Shown piece by piece: positions 8,884 through 17,828 of a DNA stretch of 64,000 bases. Numbering within the stretch: position 1 is the stretch's first letter; each line of letters starts with the position of its first letter. Origin of the DNA: Neolewinella litorea. GTDB lineage: Bacteria; Bacteroidota; Bacteroidia; Chitinophagales; Saprospiraceae. Where the stretch lies: NCBI RefSeq assembly GCF_004803465.1, contig NZ_SRSF01000001.1, positions 434,501-498,500 of the forward strand. Reading direction: 5' to 3'. A program made the translations under genes and the position numbers. The notes under the pieces are model-generated. The model was not told where the DNA came from. It saw nothing but the letters and a program-made list of their open reading frames with translations, and did no database searches.

Positions 8884-10542
8884 GTGAAGGTACCCGTTCT
8901 CGCCCTAATCTTACTCATCGCTTGCGCGCCTTGCGTGGTGGCGCAGTCGGTACTGGTGACGGAAATCATGGTAGATCCCACACCCCAGATCGGTTTACCC
9001 AACGCTGAATACGTCGAGTTATTCAACCCTGGTAACCAGCCCATTACGTTAGATGATCTCTCAATTTCAACGGGGGGGCGGGCGGTCACCGCGGGTGCCG
9101 GGTATCCCCCCCTGGAGAGCGGGGAATACGTGGTGTTGGTACGTCAAGCCTTCACGGCTGAATTTCGCGCGCTCGGGGCGCGGGTACTTCCTCTACAGTT
9201 GCCCGCTTTGGTAAACGGCGGCGACGAAATTATTCTGCTCCTCGGCGCAGACACCATCCAGCATCTCCGGTACACACCCGACTGGTATCACGATATCGAC
9301 CGAGATGGTGGTGGGTACAGCCTGGCCTACACCGGCAGCGGGGCCACCGATTGTTCCGGCCACTGGCGGGCAAGTACCGAGGCGGCCGGCGGTTCACCCG
9401 GGCGGGCCAACGCCGTATACGGTCAGCCGGCCGACCGGCAACCACCGGCTCTGGTCTCTGCATCCCTGACCCCATCAGGCGTCGATGTTTCTTTTGATGA
9501 GCCGGTTGCCGGGTCCATATTCTTCACGGTTGACGGGTTGCCGGTACCATCCGCGACCAGTGACGGCCAGAACCACCATTTGCCCCTCGCCTCGGTAGAA
9601 CGCGGCCGGTTATACGAACTGGTGATCCTACCTGATTACGCCGACTGCGCCGGCAACTACGCGGACCGTGAACAGCGAATACCCCTGTTGCTGGCCGACG
9701 ACCCCGCAGCCGGTGAATTGGTCATCAATGAAATTCTGTTCAACCCCGTAGTGGGGGGGCACGATTACGTCGAACTCCTCAATACCTCCTCTTCCGCCTT
9801 TAACCTGGCGGGCCTGCAACTGTACAACCGCAATTCGGCCAGCCGCCCCAAGCGGGTGGATACCGCTTTTCTGCTTCCCCCCGGCGGATACGTGGTACTT
9901 ACCGCCGACGGTGAAGACCTGTCCGCGCGATTTGCCAATGTTGACACCGCTCAGGTTGTGGAGATGCGCCTGCCCTCGCTGCCGAACGAAAGCGGTAACC
10001 TTTCGCTGCGCCTACCCGACGGTGCGGTACTGGATGCCGTTGATTACCATGAGGACTTCCACGCGGAGTGGCTCTCGTCCGTTGAAGGGGTCAGCCTCGA
10101 ACGGATTGACCCCCGATCGGTCCTTGCCGGTCGCGACAATTGGGCCAGTGCCGCAACGGCCTCCGGCTACGGTACCCCGACGCGGCCCAACTCGCAGAAT
10201 CGTTCCGCTACCCTGGCAGCTGGAGAATTACGGATCGAGGCGGAGTCCACCACCTTCAGTCCGGACGGCGATGGTTATGAGGACCGCTTTATCCTGCACT
10301 ACGAATCACCCGATCCCGGCTATTTGGCCAACCTACAGGTATTTGATCTGGAGGGCCGTCGAGTCGTTGCCCCGCTGCGGTCAAATTTATTGGGTACGAC
10401 GGGTTCGCTCAGCTGGGATGGTCGTAGGGACGATGGCGGTCTGGCCCCTCCCGGCCCCTACATCGTGGTCGTGGAGACGTTCGCCGCCGACGGTGCCCGG
10501 CAAACGCACAAAATGGTCGCCGTCGTGGCCGGGAGCCGATGA
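8884..10542 (+). CDS. Secreted lamin-tail-domain protein with C-terminal sorting-like domain
   Basis: 552-aa exported protein starting at GTG; signal peptide MKVPVLALILLIACAPCVVAQ. Two LTD domains are visible (about residues 22-120, VTEIMVDPTPQ, and 278-430, VINEILFNPVVGG), separated by an Ig-like segment. The C-terminus (about 455-552) begins FSPDGDGYEDRF and carries WDGRRDDGG followed by PGPYIVVVE, resembling gliding-motility/type B C-terminal domains used for type IX secretion or the FlgD Ig fold. Likely a cell-surface or secreted protein; LTD domains may bind other proteins or nucleic acid, but the role is unknown. The next gene overlaps it by 4 nt. Confidence 0.85.
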   Translation: MKVPVLALILLIACAPCVVAQSVLVTEIMVDPTPQIGLPNAEYVELFNPGNQPITLDDLSISTGGRAVTAGAGYPPLESGEYVVLVRQAFTAEFRALGARVLPLQLPALVNGGDEIILLLGADTIQHLRYTPDWYHDIDRDGGGYSLAYTGSGATDCSGHWRASTEAAGGSPGRANAVYGQPADRQPPALVSASLTPSGVDVSFDEPVAGSIFFTVDGLPVPSATSDGQNHHLPLASVERGRLYELVILPDYADCAGNYADREQRIPLLLADDPAAGELVINEILFNPVVGGHDYVELLNTSSSAFNLAGLQLYNRNSASRPKRVDTAFLLPPGGYVVLTADGEDLSARFANVDTAQVVEMRLPSLPNESGNLSLRLPDGAVLDAVDYHEDFHAEWLSSVEGVSLERIDPRSVLAGRDNWASAATASGYGTPTRPNSQNRSATLAAGELRIEAESTTFSPDGDGYEDRFILHYESPDPGYLANLQVFDLEGRRVVAPLRSNLLGTTGSLSWDGRRDDGGLAPPGPYIVVVETFAADGARQTHKMVAVVAGSR

Positions 10543-11093
10543 TGTCCCTCGACCACAGCCTGTTCCAATTTATCAACCAGGAACTGGCCAATCCCTTTCT
10601 GGATGCCGCCCTGCCCGTTTACCGCGATAAGCTGACGTGGATACCACTTTACGCGGCTATCCTTTGGGTGATGTACCGCACCTGCGGTGCCCGGCAAACG
10701 CTTTACCTGTTGTTGTGTATTGGACTGGTAATCACCGTGGCCGACCAGCTGGCCGCTACCGTTATCAAGCCCTGGGCGGGTCGCTTGCGACCCTGTGCCG
10801 ACCCGGTGCTGTCGGAAAAGGTGAGGGTGCTGGTGTCCTGTGGAGGGCAGTACAGCTTTCCGTCAAATCATGCTACCAATCACTTCGCCCTGGCCACCGT
10901 GCTGTCCCTTACGCTGGTACGGCAGTGGCAATGGCGTCTGCTGCTGTGGCTGTGGGCGGCGACGATTGCCCTGGCGCAAGTGTACGTCGGCAAGCATTTT
11001 CCGGGGGACATCCTGGCCGGGGCGGTGCTCGGGATGGTGATCGGTGCGCTGGGGGTTTACCTGCTTCGCAACCTTACCCGACGGCGACCGTAA
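10539..11093 (+). CDS. PAP2-family membrane phosphatase
   Basis: 184-aa integral membrane protein with several hydrophobic helices. It has the three phosphatidic acid phosphatase signatures: KPWAGRLRP (KxxxxxxRP), the central SFPSNHA (PSGH-type) and YVGKHFPGD (SRxxxxxHxxxD-type). It dephosphorylates a lipid phosphate such as undecaprenyl pyrophosphate or phosphatidylglycerophosphate; the substrate cannot be told from sequence. The ATG overlaps the stop of the LTD gene (ATGA), so they are coupled. Confidence 0.88.
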   Translation: MMSLDHSLFQFINQELANPFLDAALPVYRDKLTWIPLYAAILWVMYRTCGARQTLYLLLCIGLVITVADQLAATVIKPWAGRLRPCADPVLSEKVRVLVSCGGQYSFPSNHATNHFALATVLSLTLVRQWQWRLLLWLWAATIALAQVYVGKHFPGDILAGAVLGMVIGALGVYLLRNLTRRRP

Positions 11094-11139
11094 CCTAAAG
11101 CAGGGCCGCGGCGTTTGCGTAGCTCGGACCCCCACCACT

Positions 11140-11871
11140 ATGGCCTTTTGGCAATACATCCTGCTCTTTTCCACCGCCCTGATTGGAGGGGGGGCATCGC
11201 AACTGGGCGATGACCGCCTGCGCAAGTTTCTTCCCACCTTGCTGTCCTTCAGCGGGGCGTACCTGCTCGGCATCGCCGCCCTGGAACTCATTCCTGATGT
11301 CTTCGGCCGGGGGTCAAGCTCCGCCGGCCTCTGGCTGTTGCTGGGATTCTTTATTCAATTATTACTCGAGGGGTTTAGCCAAGGCGTAGAGCACGGGCAC
11401 GTGCACGTCCACCGCGGGCAGGGTGTTGGCTTTGCCATTGGCATCATGTTCGGCCTGGGGGTTCACGCGCTGCTGGAGGGGCTACCCCTGGGGGCGGGGA
11501 GTAGTGCGTACGTGGATGCAGCGGGGCACTTTCACGACGACCACCTGCTCTACGGCATCGCCATGCACAAACTGCCGGCGGCCTTTGCCCTCGGATTGTT
11601 GCTGCGGGGATCGGGATTTTCCAGTGCCTTCATCTGGACCTGCCTGACCATTTTCGGGATGCTGTCGCCGATTGGGGTGGCCCTCGGGGAGATACTCAGC
11701 ATCGATCCGGAGTGGCGACTGCGCATACTGGCGCTGGTGGTGGGTAGTTTCCTGCACATTTCCACTACCATTCTCTTCGAGGCCGACGGTAGTCACCGGC
11801 ACGGCATCTCAGTTACCAAATTCCTCATCATCATCGCGGGCATGGCCGTGGCTTACCTCACCGTCCATTAG
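11140..11871 (+). CDS. ZIP family metal transporter
   Basis: 243-aa inner-membrane transporter for Zn2+ or other divalent metals. Start chosen at MAFWQYILLFSTALIGGG, which begins the first helix; the frame is open 96 nt earlier inside the PAP2 gene, without a plausible N-terminus. About eight helices are present, with a histidine-rich loop (GVEHGHVHVHRG), GLGVHALLEGLPLG in TM4 and GIAMHKLPAAFALG in TM5, matching the HxxxEG / HxxPxG metal path. A second, more GufA-like ZIP protein is encoded at 54603-55427. Confidence 0.9.
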   Translation: MAFWQYILLFSTALIGGGASQLGDDRLRKFLPTLLSFSGAYLLGIAALELIPDVFGRGSSSAGLWLLLGFFIQLLLEGFSQGVEHGHVHVHRGQGVGFAIGIMFGLGVHALLEGLPLGAGSSAYVDAAGHFHDDHLLYGIAMHKLPAAFALGLLLRGSGFSSAFIWTCLTIFGMLSPIGVALGEILSIDPEWRLRILALVVGSFLHISTTILFEADGSHRHGISVTKFLIIIAGMAVAYLTVH

Positions 11872-11908
11872 GAGGTTGCCCCTTACTACCGGCTAGTCCC
11901 GTACCCGC

Positions 11909-12814
11909 ATGGCCTACTCCCGCACCTACAGTTCGCGCAACATCGGGATCGCCTGCCTTCTGGCGGGGGCGGTGCTATTCAGTTCCAAGGGGGTGGTGAT
12001 CAAACTGGCCTACGCCTACGACGTGAGCAGCATCAGTTTGCTGGGGCTTCGGATGATCTTCTCCTTACCGCTCTTTCTGCTGATCGGATACTTTCGCGGG
12101 CAGCGGGGCAGGCAGCACGGTACGATCACCCCGCGGGACCTGGGCGCTATCCTGCTGCTTGGTGTGATCGGGTATTACCTCGCCAGCTATACCGATTTCC
12201 TGGGACTGCAGTACATCACGGCGGGCATGGAGCGGGTCATCCTGTTTACTTACCCAACCCTGGTGCTCTTGATCCAGCGGGTCACCTTCGGCACGCGGAT
12301 CCGGCCGGTGCAGTGGGTAGCTACGGGGATCTGTTACCTCGGCATTTTTATTGCCTTCAGCGGCTCGGACCTGACTTCCGGCAGCAATTTCCTGAAGGGC
12401 GCCGGCTTGGTGTTTCTGAGCGCTTTGTTCTACGCCTGCTACATCATCGGTAGCGGCCGGATGGCCCCCCGGCTGGGTAATATTCGCTTTACCAGTCTGG
12501 CACTGATCACTTCTTCCCTTGCCGTCATCACACACGTGAGCCTGAGCACGCAACCTTTGCTTGGATTGCCGATACCGGTGTATGCCTACGGGGCCGGGAT
12601 GGCGGTATTCTGCACGGTCATTCCGAGCTATCTGGTCACGGAAGGCGTCAAGCGCCTCGGGGCGGGTGATGCCGCCATCGTCGGGGCAGTGGGCCCCATG
12701 GCAACCATTTTACTCGAATATCTGCTGCTGCAGGAGCACATCAACCTCCTGCAGGGGGTAGGAGCGGTATTTATAATCTCGGGTGTGGTAGTAATCGGTA
12801 GAAGCAAGGGTTGA
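11909..12814 (+). CDS. EamA/DMT superfamily transporter
   Basis: 301-aa inner-membrane protein of about ten hydrophobic helices arranged as two EamA repeats (roughly residues 10-145 and 160-298). The first repeat shows LLAGAVLFSSKGVVIKLAY and the second ends with LLQEHINLLQGVGAVFIISGV, the conserved closing helix of the family. Substrate unknown; relatives export amino acids or other metabolites. It starts 37 nt after the ZIP gene in the same direction. Confidence 0.88.
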   Translation: MAYSRTYSSRNIGIACLLAGAVLFSSKGVVIKLAYAYDVSSISLLGLRMIFSLPLFLLIGYFRGQRGRQHGTITPRDLGAILLLGVIGYYLASYTDFLGLQYITAGMERVILFTYPTLVLLIQRVTFGTRIRPVQWVATGICYLGIFIAFSGSDLTSGSNFLKGAGLVFLSALFYACYIIGSGRMAPRLGNIRFTSLALITSSLAVITHVSLSTQPLLGLPIPVYAYGAGMAVFCTVIPSYLVTEGVKRLGAGDAAIVGAVGPMATILLEYLLLQEHINLLQGVGAVFIISGVVVIGRSKG

Positions 12815-12865
12815 CCCAACAATTTGTGGTATCTTGCGGGCCGAACCGCTTATTGAAATTCCCTT

Positions 12866-14275
12866 ATGGCCAAAGTTAAAGTCGCCTTCTTCTGTACCAA
12901 CTGCGGTGCCGAAAGTCCGAAATGGATGGGGCAGTGCCCGTCCTGCAAAGCATGGAATACGCTCGTTGAGGAGAAAGTGGTACAGTCCAAGAACGACCGC
13001 ATAACCCAGCAACCGGACTGGCGGTCGGTGGGCAACGGTGCCGCCGCAGCTGCGGCCGGGCCGATCGGCAAGGGCCCGCGACCCGTTCGTCTGGACGAGG
13101 TGACGGCCGGAGAAGTGCAACGCCTGGTAGGTCCGGACCGGGAGCTCAACCGCGTGCTCGGCGGAGGCATCGTGCCTGGAAGCATCGTGCTGTTTGGTGG
13201 TCAGCCGGGCATTGGTAAATCCACCCTCCTCCTGCAATTGGCCCTCCGCCTGGGCAAACGGGTGCTCTACGTCAGCGGAGAAGAAAGCGAGGAGCAAATC
13301 AAGATGCGGGCCGACCGGCTCGGAGGCTCCATGGACAACTGTTACCTGCTCACCGAAACCAATACGGATAAGCTCCTCCAGCACGCCGCGAATCTCAAAC
13401 CTGATCTAGTCATCGCGGATTCGATCCAGACCCTGGCCAGCCCGCACGTCGACAGTATGGCGGGAACGGTTAGCCAGGTTCGCGAATGCGCCGCCGAGCT
13501 GCAGCGTTTCGCCAAGGAAAGCGGCATACCGGTATTCCTGATCGGGCACATTACCAAGGAGGGAAGCATCGCCGGACCCAAGTTGCTGGAACACATCGTG
13601 GATGCGGTACTCCAGTTCGAGGGCGACCGCAACTATACCTACCGCATCCTGCGGACGCTCAAGAACCGCTTCGGCTCCACCGACGAACTCGGCATCTACC
13701 AGATGGATTCCGAAGGATTGCGGGAGGTGTCCAACCCCAGTGAGCTGCTGCTGAGTGAACGTGATGAGAACCTTTCCGGATCGGCCGTTTGCGCTACGCT
13801 GGAGGGCATGCGTCCGATGCTCATCGAGGTGCAGGCCCTGGTTAGCGCCGCCGTCTACGGTACCCCGCAGCGCTCCGCTACCGGCTTTGACCTGCGGCGG
13901 CTGTCCATGTTGCTGGCCGTACTGGAAAAGCGGGCCGGGTTGTCGCTGGGTAATCAGGACGTATTCCTCAATATCGCTGGCGGGCTGCGCGTCGACGATC
14001 CGGCTATCGACCTGTCCATCATCGCGGCCCTGTTGTCTTCGGCGCAGGACGTGATGATCTCGCCCGACCTCTGTTTCGCCGGCGAGGTCGGCTTGAGTGG
14101 CGAGATCCGGGCTGTGACCCGCATTGAGCAACGCATCCAGGAGGCGGACCGCCTCGGCTTCCGGGGTATCTACGTCAGCAAATACAACGTAAAGGGTATT
14201 GATCCCGAGCGGTACAGCATCCGCATTCACACGGTGGCCACCGTACGGGAAATTTACGAAGAGCTCTTCGCCTAA
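12866..14275 (+). CDS. radA: DNA repair protein RadA
   Basis: 469-aa ATPase that drives branch migration in recombination. The N-terminal C4 zinc finger uses C10, C13, C24 and C27 (FFCTNCG ... GQCPSCKAW). The RecA-like core has Walker A GGQPGIGKSTLLLQ near residue 110, YVSGEESEEQIKMRA and the RadA-specific LKNRFGSTDELG. The C-terminal Lon-like domain ends with the VGLSGEIRAV region. Length and architecture are normal. The gene ends in a CTAA that also contains the stop of the convergent HlyD gene. TATCTTGC at 12830-12837 may be its -7 box. Confidence 0.97.
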   Translation: MAKVKVAFFCTNCGAESPKWMGQCPSCKAWNTLVEEKVVQSKNDRITQQPDWRSVGNGAAAAAAGPIGKGPRPVRLDEVTAGEVQRLVGPDRELNRVLGGGIVPGSIVLFGGQPGIGKSTLLLQLALRLGKRVLYVSGEESEEQIKMRADRLGGSMDNCYLLTETNTDKLLQHAANLKPDLVIADSIQTLASPHVDSMAGTVSQVRECAAELQRFAKESGIPVFLIGHITKEGSIAGPKLLEHIVDAVLQFEGDRNYTYRILRTLKNRFGSTDELGIYQMDSEGLREVSNPSELLLSERDENLSGSAVCATLEGMRPMLIEVQALVSAAVYGTPQRSATGFDLRRLSMLLAVLEKRAGLSLGNQDVFLNIAGGLRVDDPAIDLSIIAALLSSAQDVMISPDLCFAGEVGLSGEIRAVTRIEQRIQEADRLGFRGIYVSKYNVKGIDPERYSIRIHTVATVREIYEELFA

Positions 14276-15531
14276 AAGACGGAGAGCAGTCGGTTAAGCA
14301 GACGGCGCTGGTCAACAATGACCGTGGCCTCTCCCTGCAGAAAAGGATCGGGAGTGATGTTGTGCCCCGTGCTGGTAACCAGCCCTTCGGGGAAGGCCAC
14401 CTGCACTGGTAATTTTCCCGCTACGGGCACCAGGCCAACCGAAGCAATCTCCCCCGTGACCGATCCGTATTCCAGGGCCGGCCACTTTGGAAAGTCCACT
14501 ACCACCCGTTGTCCCTCTTCGATGCGGCCGCTGCCGCGCACGTCCAGTTCCATCCGGCCCACCGTACCACCGGCATTGAGGGGCAATACGGTAGCCAGCA
14601 ACTTCCCCTCCGCGAGGTAGTTGCCTTCCTGTACTTCGGGACTGAGAATGACCTTGCCGGCCACCGGGCTGACGGTAGTGTAATCTCGTTTCCAGCGGGT
14701 AACCGCACTTTGCAGGGCGTCGAAAGCTTCGCGCAGGTCGATGCCCGCCTGCTGCGTGCTTCCCTGCTGGCCGGAGCGGTAGGATTCAATTTGATTGCGC
14801 ATCAGTTCGATGGCGAAGCTGGTGGACCGCAGCTTGCTCGTGTTGCGCTGCAGGTCTTCCTCCGCACGCTCAAGCTTTTGCTGAGCCGTCGTCAATCGTT
14901 CAGTAAACTGCACGCCGTTGGTGGACAGTTCTTGTTCCCGCGCCAGCGCTACCCGGGCGTTAATGACTTCGTCCTTCAGCCTTTCCTCGCGGTCGCGCAG
15001 CACCCTCACTTCCCTTTCCTCACGGGCGATCATGGCGTCTAGTTCGCGCGAGGTATAGGCATCCAGTTGCCGGGCGGCGAGGTTACGGTACAGGGCCTGT
15101 TTTTCCTGGAACTGGTACACGGCATCCTGCATGTCGCCCAAAACCAGGGTGGGGGGGATATCCAGCAAGAGTAAGGCCTTGGGTTCGAGGCTTTTCTGGT
15201 TCAGGAGTTGATCTTCCAGATAAAGCACGTGCTCGAAGCGGGCCTCGCCGCGCCGGGCAACCAGCAGGGTTTGGCCGGCCTCCACCGTATCACCGTTGGC
15301 CACCAGCAGGCGTTGCACGTCGAAGCCCTGCTTGGCGGTGAGTTGCCTGGGTGGGTCGACCGTCGTCAGAACCAGCTCGCCACGCAGGGTGGTGGGGTAC
15401 TGGTAGAAGGAAGCCAATACCACCAGAGCACCGATCAGCGTACCGAGCAGAAGGGTACCGTTGCGCATCAGCCAGCTTGCGGGCGTACCGATGATTTCAT
15501 TCACTTCGTGAGAGCGGTCGGCGGGTTCCAT
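14272..15531 (-). CDS. HlyD-family membrane fusion protein
   Basis: 419-aa periplasmic adaptor with one N-terminal helix (about residues 22-45), a biotinyl-lipoyl half-motif (LLVANGDTVEAGQTLLVARRGE), a long coiled coil (about 130-260, with REEREVRVLRDREERL), the second half-motif (VAGKVILSPEVQEGNYLAEGKLL) and a beta-barrel region. Adaptors of this type join an ABC or RND pump to the outer membrane. It starts 3 nt after the ABC exporter gene's stop, so the pair forms one export system. No TolC-like gene is nearby. Confidence 0.9.
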   Translation of the reverse strand: MEPADRSHEVNEIIGTPASWLMRNGTLLLGTLIGALVVLASFYQYPTTLRGELVLTTVDPPRQLTAKQGFDVQRLLVANGDTVEAGQTLLVARRGEARFEHVLYLEDQLLNQKSLEPKALLLLDIPPTLVLGDMQDAVYQFQEKQALYRNLAARQLDAYTSRELDAMIAREEREVRVLRDREERLKDEVINARVALAREQELSTNGVQFTERLTTAQQKLERAEEDLQRNTSKLRSTSFAIELMRNQIESYRSGQQGSTQQAGIDLREAFDALQSAVTRWKRDYTTVSPVAGKVILSPEVQEGNYLAEGKLLATVLPLNAGGTVGRMELDVRGSGRIEEGQRVVVDFPKWPALEYGSVTGEIASVGLVPVAGKLPVQVAFPEGLVTSTGHNITPDPFLQGEATVIVDQRRLLNRLLSVF

Positions 15532-15534
15532 AGC

Positions 15535-17733
15535 TTAGCTGCCGAGCAGGGTTTGGTTCTTGACGAGGCGGTAGTAGTTACTGCGTTCGGCCATCAGGTC
15601 GTGGTGGCTGCCGCGTTCTACCACCCTGCCGTCCTCTACGACGATGATGTGGTCGGCCTGTTCGAAGGTGGCGTAGCGGTGGGCTACGATTACGACCGTC
15701 GACCCCCGGAGGTACTCAAACAGGTTGTCCATGATGGTCACTTCCGTAAAGGCATCCAATCCGCTGGTGGGCTCGTCGAGGAATACGAAAGGCGGCTGGT
15801 GGTAAATGGCCCGCGCGATGAGCAGGCGCTGCTGTTCGCCCTTGCTGAGGCTTACGCCACTGGCTCCGATGCGCGTGTGGTAGCCTTCCGGGAGGCGCTC
15901 GATGAAGCGCTCGGCCTGGGCAATCTTGACAGCCCGCAGCAGGCGGTGCTCGTCGATCACGCCTTCTCCCATCACTATATTGCGGGCTACCGTATCGCTG
16001 AAAATATAGCCGTCCTGACTGACCACGCCCATATTCTTGCGCCAGAAGGAAGGGTCGATGCTGCTGAGCTTGGTGCCGTCAAGAAGTACTTCCCCTTCCT
16101 GGGGTTGGTAAAAGCCGATCAGCAATTTAAGCAGGGTGGATTTTCCGCTGCCGGAGGAGCCTACGATAGCCGTAATCTTGCCGGCGGGAAAGTCGGCGTT
16201 GACCTGATTGAGCACCAGCGCGGCACCGGGTGAATTGTACCGAAAGGAAACGTTGTTGAGCGACAGGTGCCCCTCTCCCGGGATCACGCTCAGTCGGTGG
16301 CTGTCGCCCGAGTGTTCGTCCTCCTTATTGTAGATCTCGTTCATCCGCTCCAGGCTGATGGCGCTCTCCTGGTAACCACGGAAAAATTCGCTCAGGTCCT
16401 CGATCGGACTGTTCAGCTGTGCCAGGATGTAGTGAATGGCTACGAGGGCACCAATGGTGAGCGAACCATCTACTACGGCCAGGGCGGCTACCAGGGTGAT
16501 GGCCAGGTTCTTGACCGTATCGATCAGGTTACCTGCGGTACGCTGGTACTGATCCAGCTTGTTCAACTTTAACCGGGTCTGGTACAGACCGGCCCGGCGG
16601 CGTTCCCACGCCCACCGCTTGTGCCGGGCCGCGTCGTTCTGCTTGATCTCTTCGATTCCCTCGATGATCTCCATCAGCTGCTCCTTGTTGCGGGCCGATT
16701 GCTCGAAGTAGCGGAAATCCAATTCGCGCCGGTTGCGTTGCAGGTAGCCCACCCACAGGAAATTGAAGAGGGTGCCGACCAGGAAGATGGCGAAGATGGT
16801 CAGGTTCCAAATCGCCAGTACGAGGGCGAAAACAACGAAGTTGAGGAGATTGAACACCCGCAACAGGGTGGTGCCGGTCATGAATTCCTGCAGGCGCTCG
16901 TGGTCGCTGAGTCGCTGGAAGATGTCGCCCCGGCTGCGGCTGTCGAAAAACGCCATCGGCAATCGCGTCAGCTTGCTTATGTAATCGCTGACCAGGCTTA
17001 CGTCGACCCGCCCCCCGATGTGGGTCAGGATGTATTGTCGCAGTGCTCCAAGCAGGATCATGGTTAGCAGCAGTACACCCTGGGCCACCACCACCAATGC
17101 GATGAAGTGCGGGTCGTTGAGCACGATGCCGAAGTCGACCATGCTCTTAAGCAGGAAGGGCATGGCGAGCTGTAGCAGGAGGGCCAACAGCAGGCCCCCG
17201 CCCAGGTTGGTCAGCAGCTTGCTGTAGTTGAGGACGTACTGCAGCACGTAGCGGATGCTGCTTTCGTCGTTGCCCACCGGCTGGCGCTGGCGGAAGGCCG
17301 GGGTGGGCTCCAGCACCAGCACGTTCCCGAGGTATTCGTTGCTGTCGCTTACGCCGTGCGACCAGCCGTCGATGACGGCCACGCGATCGAGTTCCACGCG
17401 CTGCACGGCGGGATCCGGATCAGCCACGAAAAATCGTCCGTCCTTGACGGCGTAGAGGACCACGAAGTGATCGCCCTTCCAGGGCAGGATGCAGGGTAGA
17501 GGGATTTCCTCCTCGAGTTGCTGGAGGCTGGCCGGCAGCGCCAGAGTTTGCAGTCCTATGCTTTCGGCACCCTCACTGATGCCCAAGAGGCTTACGCCTT
17601 CCCGACTGATGCGGGTGCGCTCCCGCAGTTCTTCCAGCCCGTATTCCTGCCCGTGCGCCCTGGCTACCATCCTCAGGCAGGCGGCGCCGCAGTCCATTTC
17701 CTCAAACTGCTGGTAATAGGTGAATGCGGGCAT
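15535..17733 (-). CDS. Peptidase-containing ABC exporter (PCAT, C39)
   Basis: About 732-aa exporter of double-glycine leader peptides or bacteriocins. Start set at MPAFTYYQQFEEMDCGAACL, with an in-frame ATG 18 nt upstream as alternative. The N-terminal C39 peptidase has its cysteine in MDCGAACLRM, histidine in GDHFVVLYAV and aspartate in VADPDP. Six helices (about 160-440) follow, then the nucleotide-binding domain with Walker A GSSGSGKSTLL, signature VSLSKGEQQRLLIARA and Walker B FVFLDEPTSGLDA. It would cleave a leader and pump the peptide with the HlyD partner. No precursor peptide gene was found beside it. Confidence 0.93.
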   Translation of the reverse strand: MPAFTYYQQFEEMDCGAACLRMVARAHGQEYGLEELRERTRISREGVSLLGISEGAESIGLQTLALPASLQQLEEEIPLPCILPWKGDHFVVLYAVKDGRFFVADPDPAVQRVELDRVAVIDGWSHGVSDSNEYLGNVLVLEPTPAFRQRQPVGNDESSIRYVLQYVLNYSKLLTNLGGGLLLALLLQLAMPFLLKSMVDFGIVLNDPHFIALVVVAQGVLLLTMILLGALRQYILTHIGGRVDVSLVSDYISKLTRLPMAFFDSRSRGDIFQRLSDHERLQEFMTGTTLLRVFNLLNFVVFALVLAIWNLTIFAIFLVGTLFNFLWVGYLQRNRRELDFRYFEQSARNKEQLMEIIEGIEEIKQNDAARHKRWAWERRRAGLYQTRLKLNKLDQYQRTAGNLIDTVKNLAITLVAALAVVDGSLTIGALVAIHYILAQLNSPIEDLSEFFRGYQESAISLERMNEIYNKEDEHSGDSHRLSVIPGEGHLSLNNVSFRYNSPGAALVLNQVNADFPAGKITAIVGSSGSGKSTLLKLLIGFYQPQEGEVLLDGTKLSSIDPSFWRKNMGVVSQDGYIFSDTVARNIVMGEGVIDEHRLLRAVKIAQAERFIERLPEGYHTRIGASGVSLSKGEQQRLLIARAIYHQPPFVFLDEPTSGLDAFTEVTIMDNLFEYLRGSTVVIVAHRYATFEQADHIIVVEDGRVVERGSHHDLMAERSNYYRLVKNQTLLGS

Positions 17734-17739
17734 GATTGG

Positions 17740-17768
17740 TAAAGATAGCAACTTCCCCCCGCCCCAAA
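17740..17768 (-). promoter_or_regulatory. Candidate promoter of the ABC exporter operon
   Basis: Minus strand TTTG (17768-17765), a 17-nt spacer and TATCTTTA (17747-17740). The spacing is slightly short of the usual 19-21. The ATG at 17733 is only 6 nt downstream, so the transcript would be essentially leaderless. It lies back to back with the mnmA -7 box. Confidence 0.45.
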
Positions 17769-17772
17769 CCGT

Positions 17773-17780
17773 TACCTTTG
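17773..17780 (+). promoter_or_regulatory. -7 box of mnmA
   Basis: TACCTTTG, a perfect TAnnTTTG match, 48 nt before the mnmA ATG. No clear -33 TTTG lies upstream because that space is occupied by the divergent exporter promoter. Confidence 0.5.
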
Positions 17781-17828
17781 CTCTCCGTTTTGGCCGGGCC
17801 CTTGAACCCGTGCGAAAATCAATTCAGT

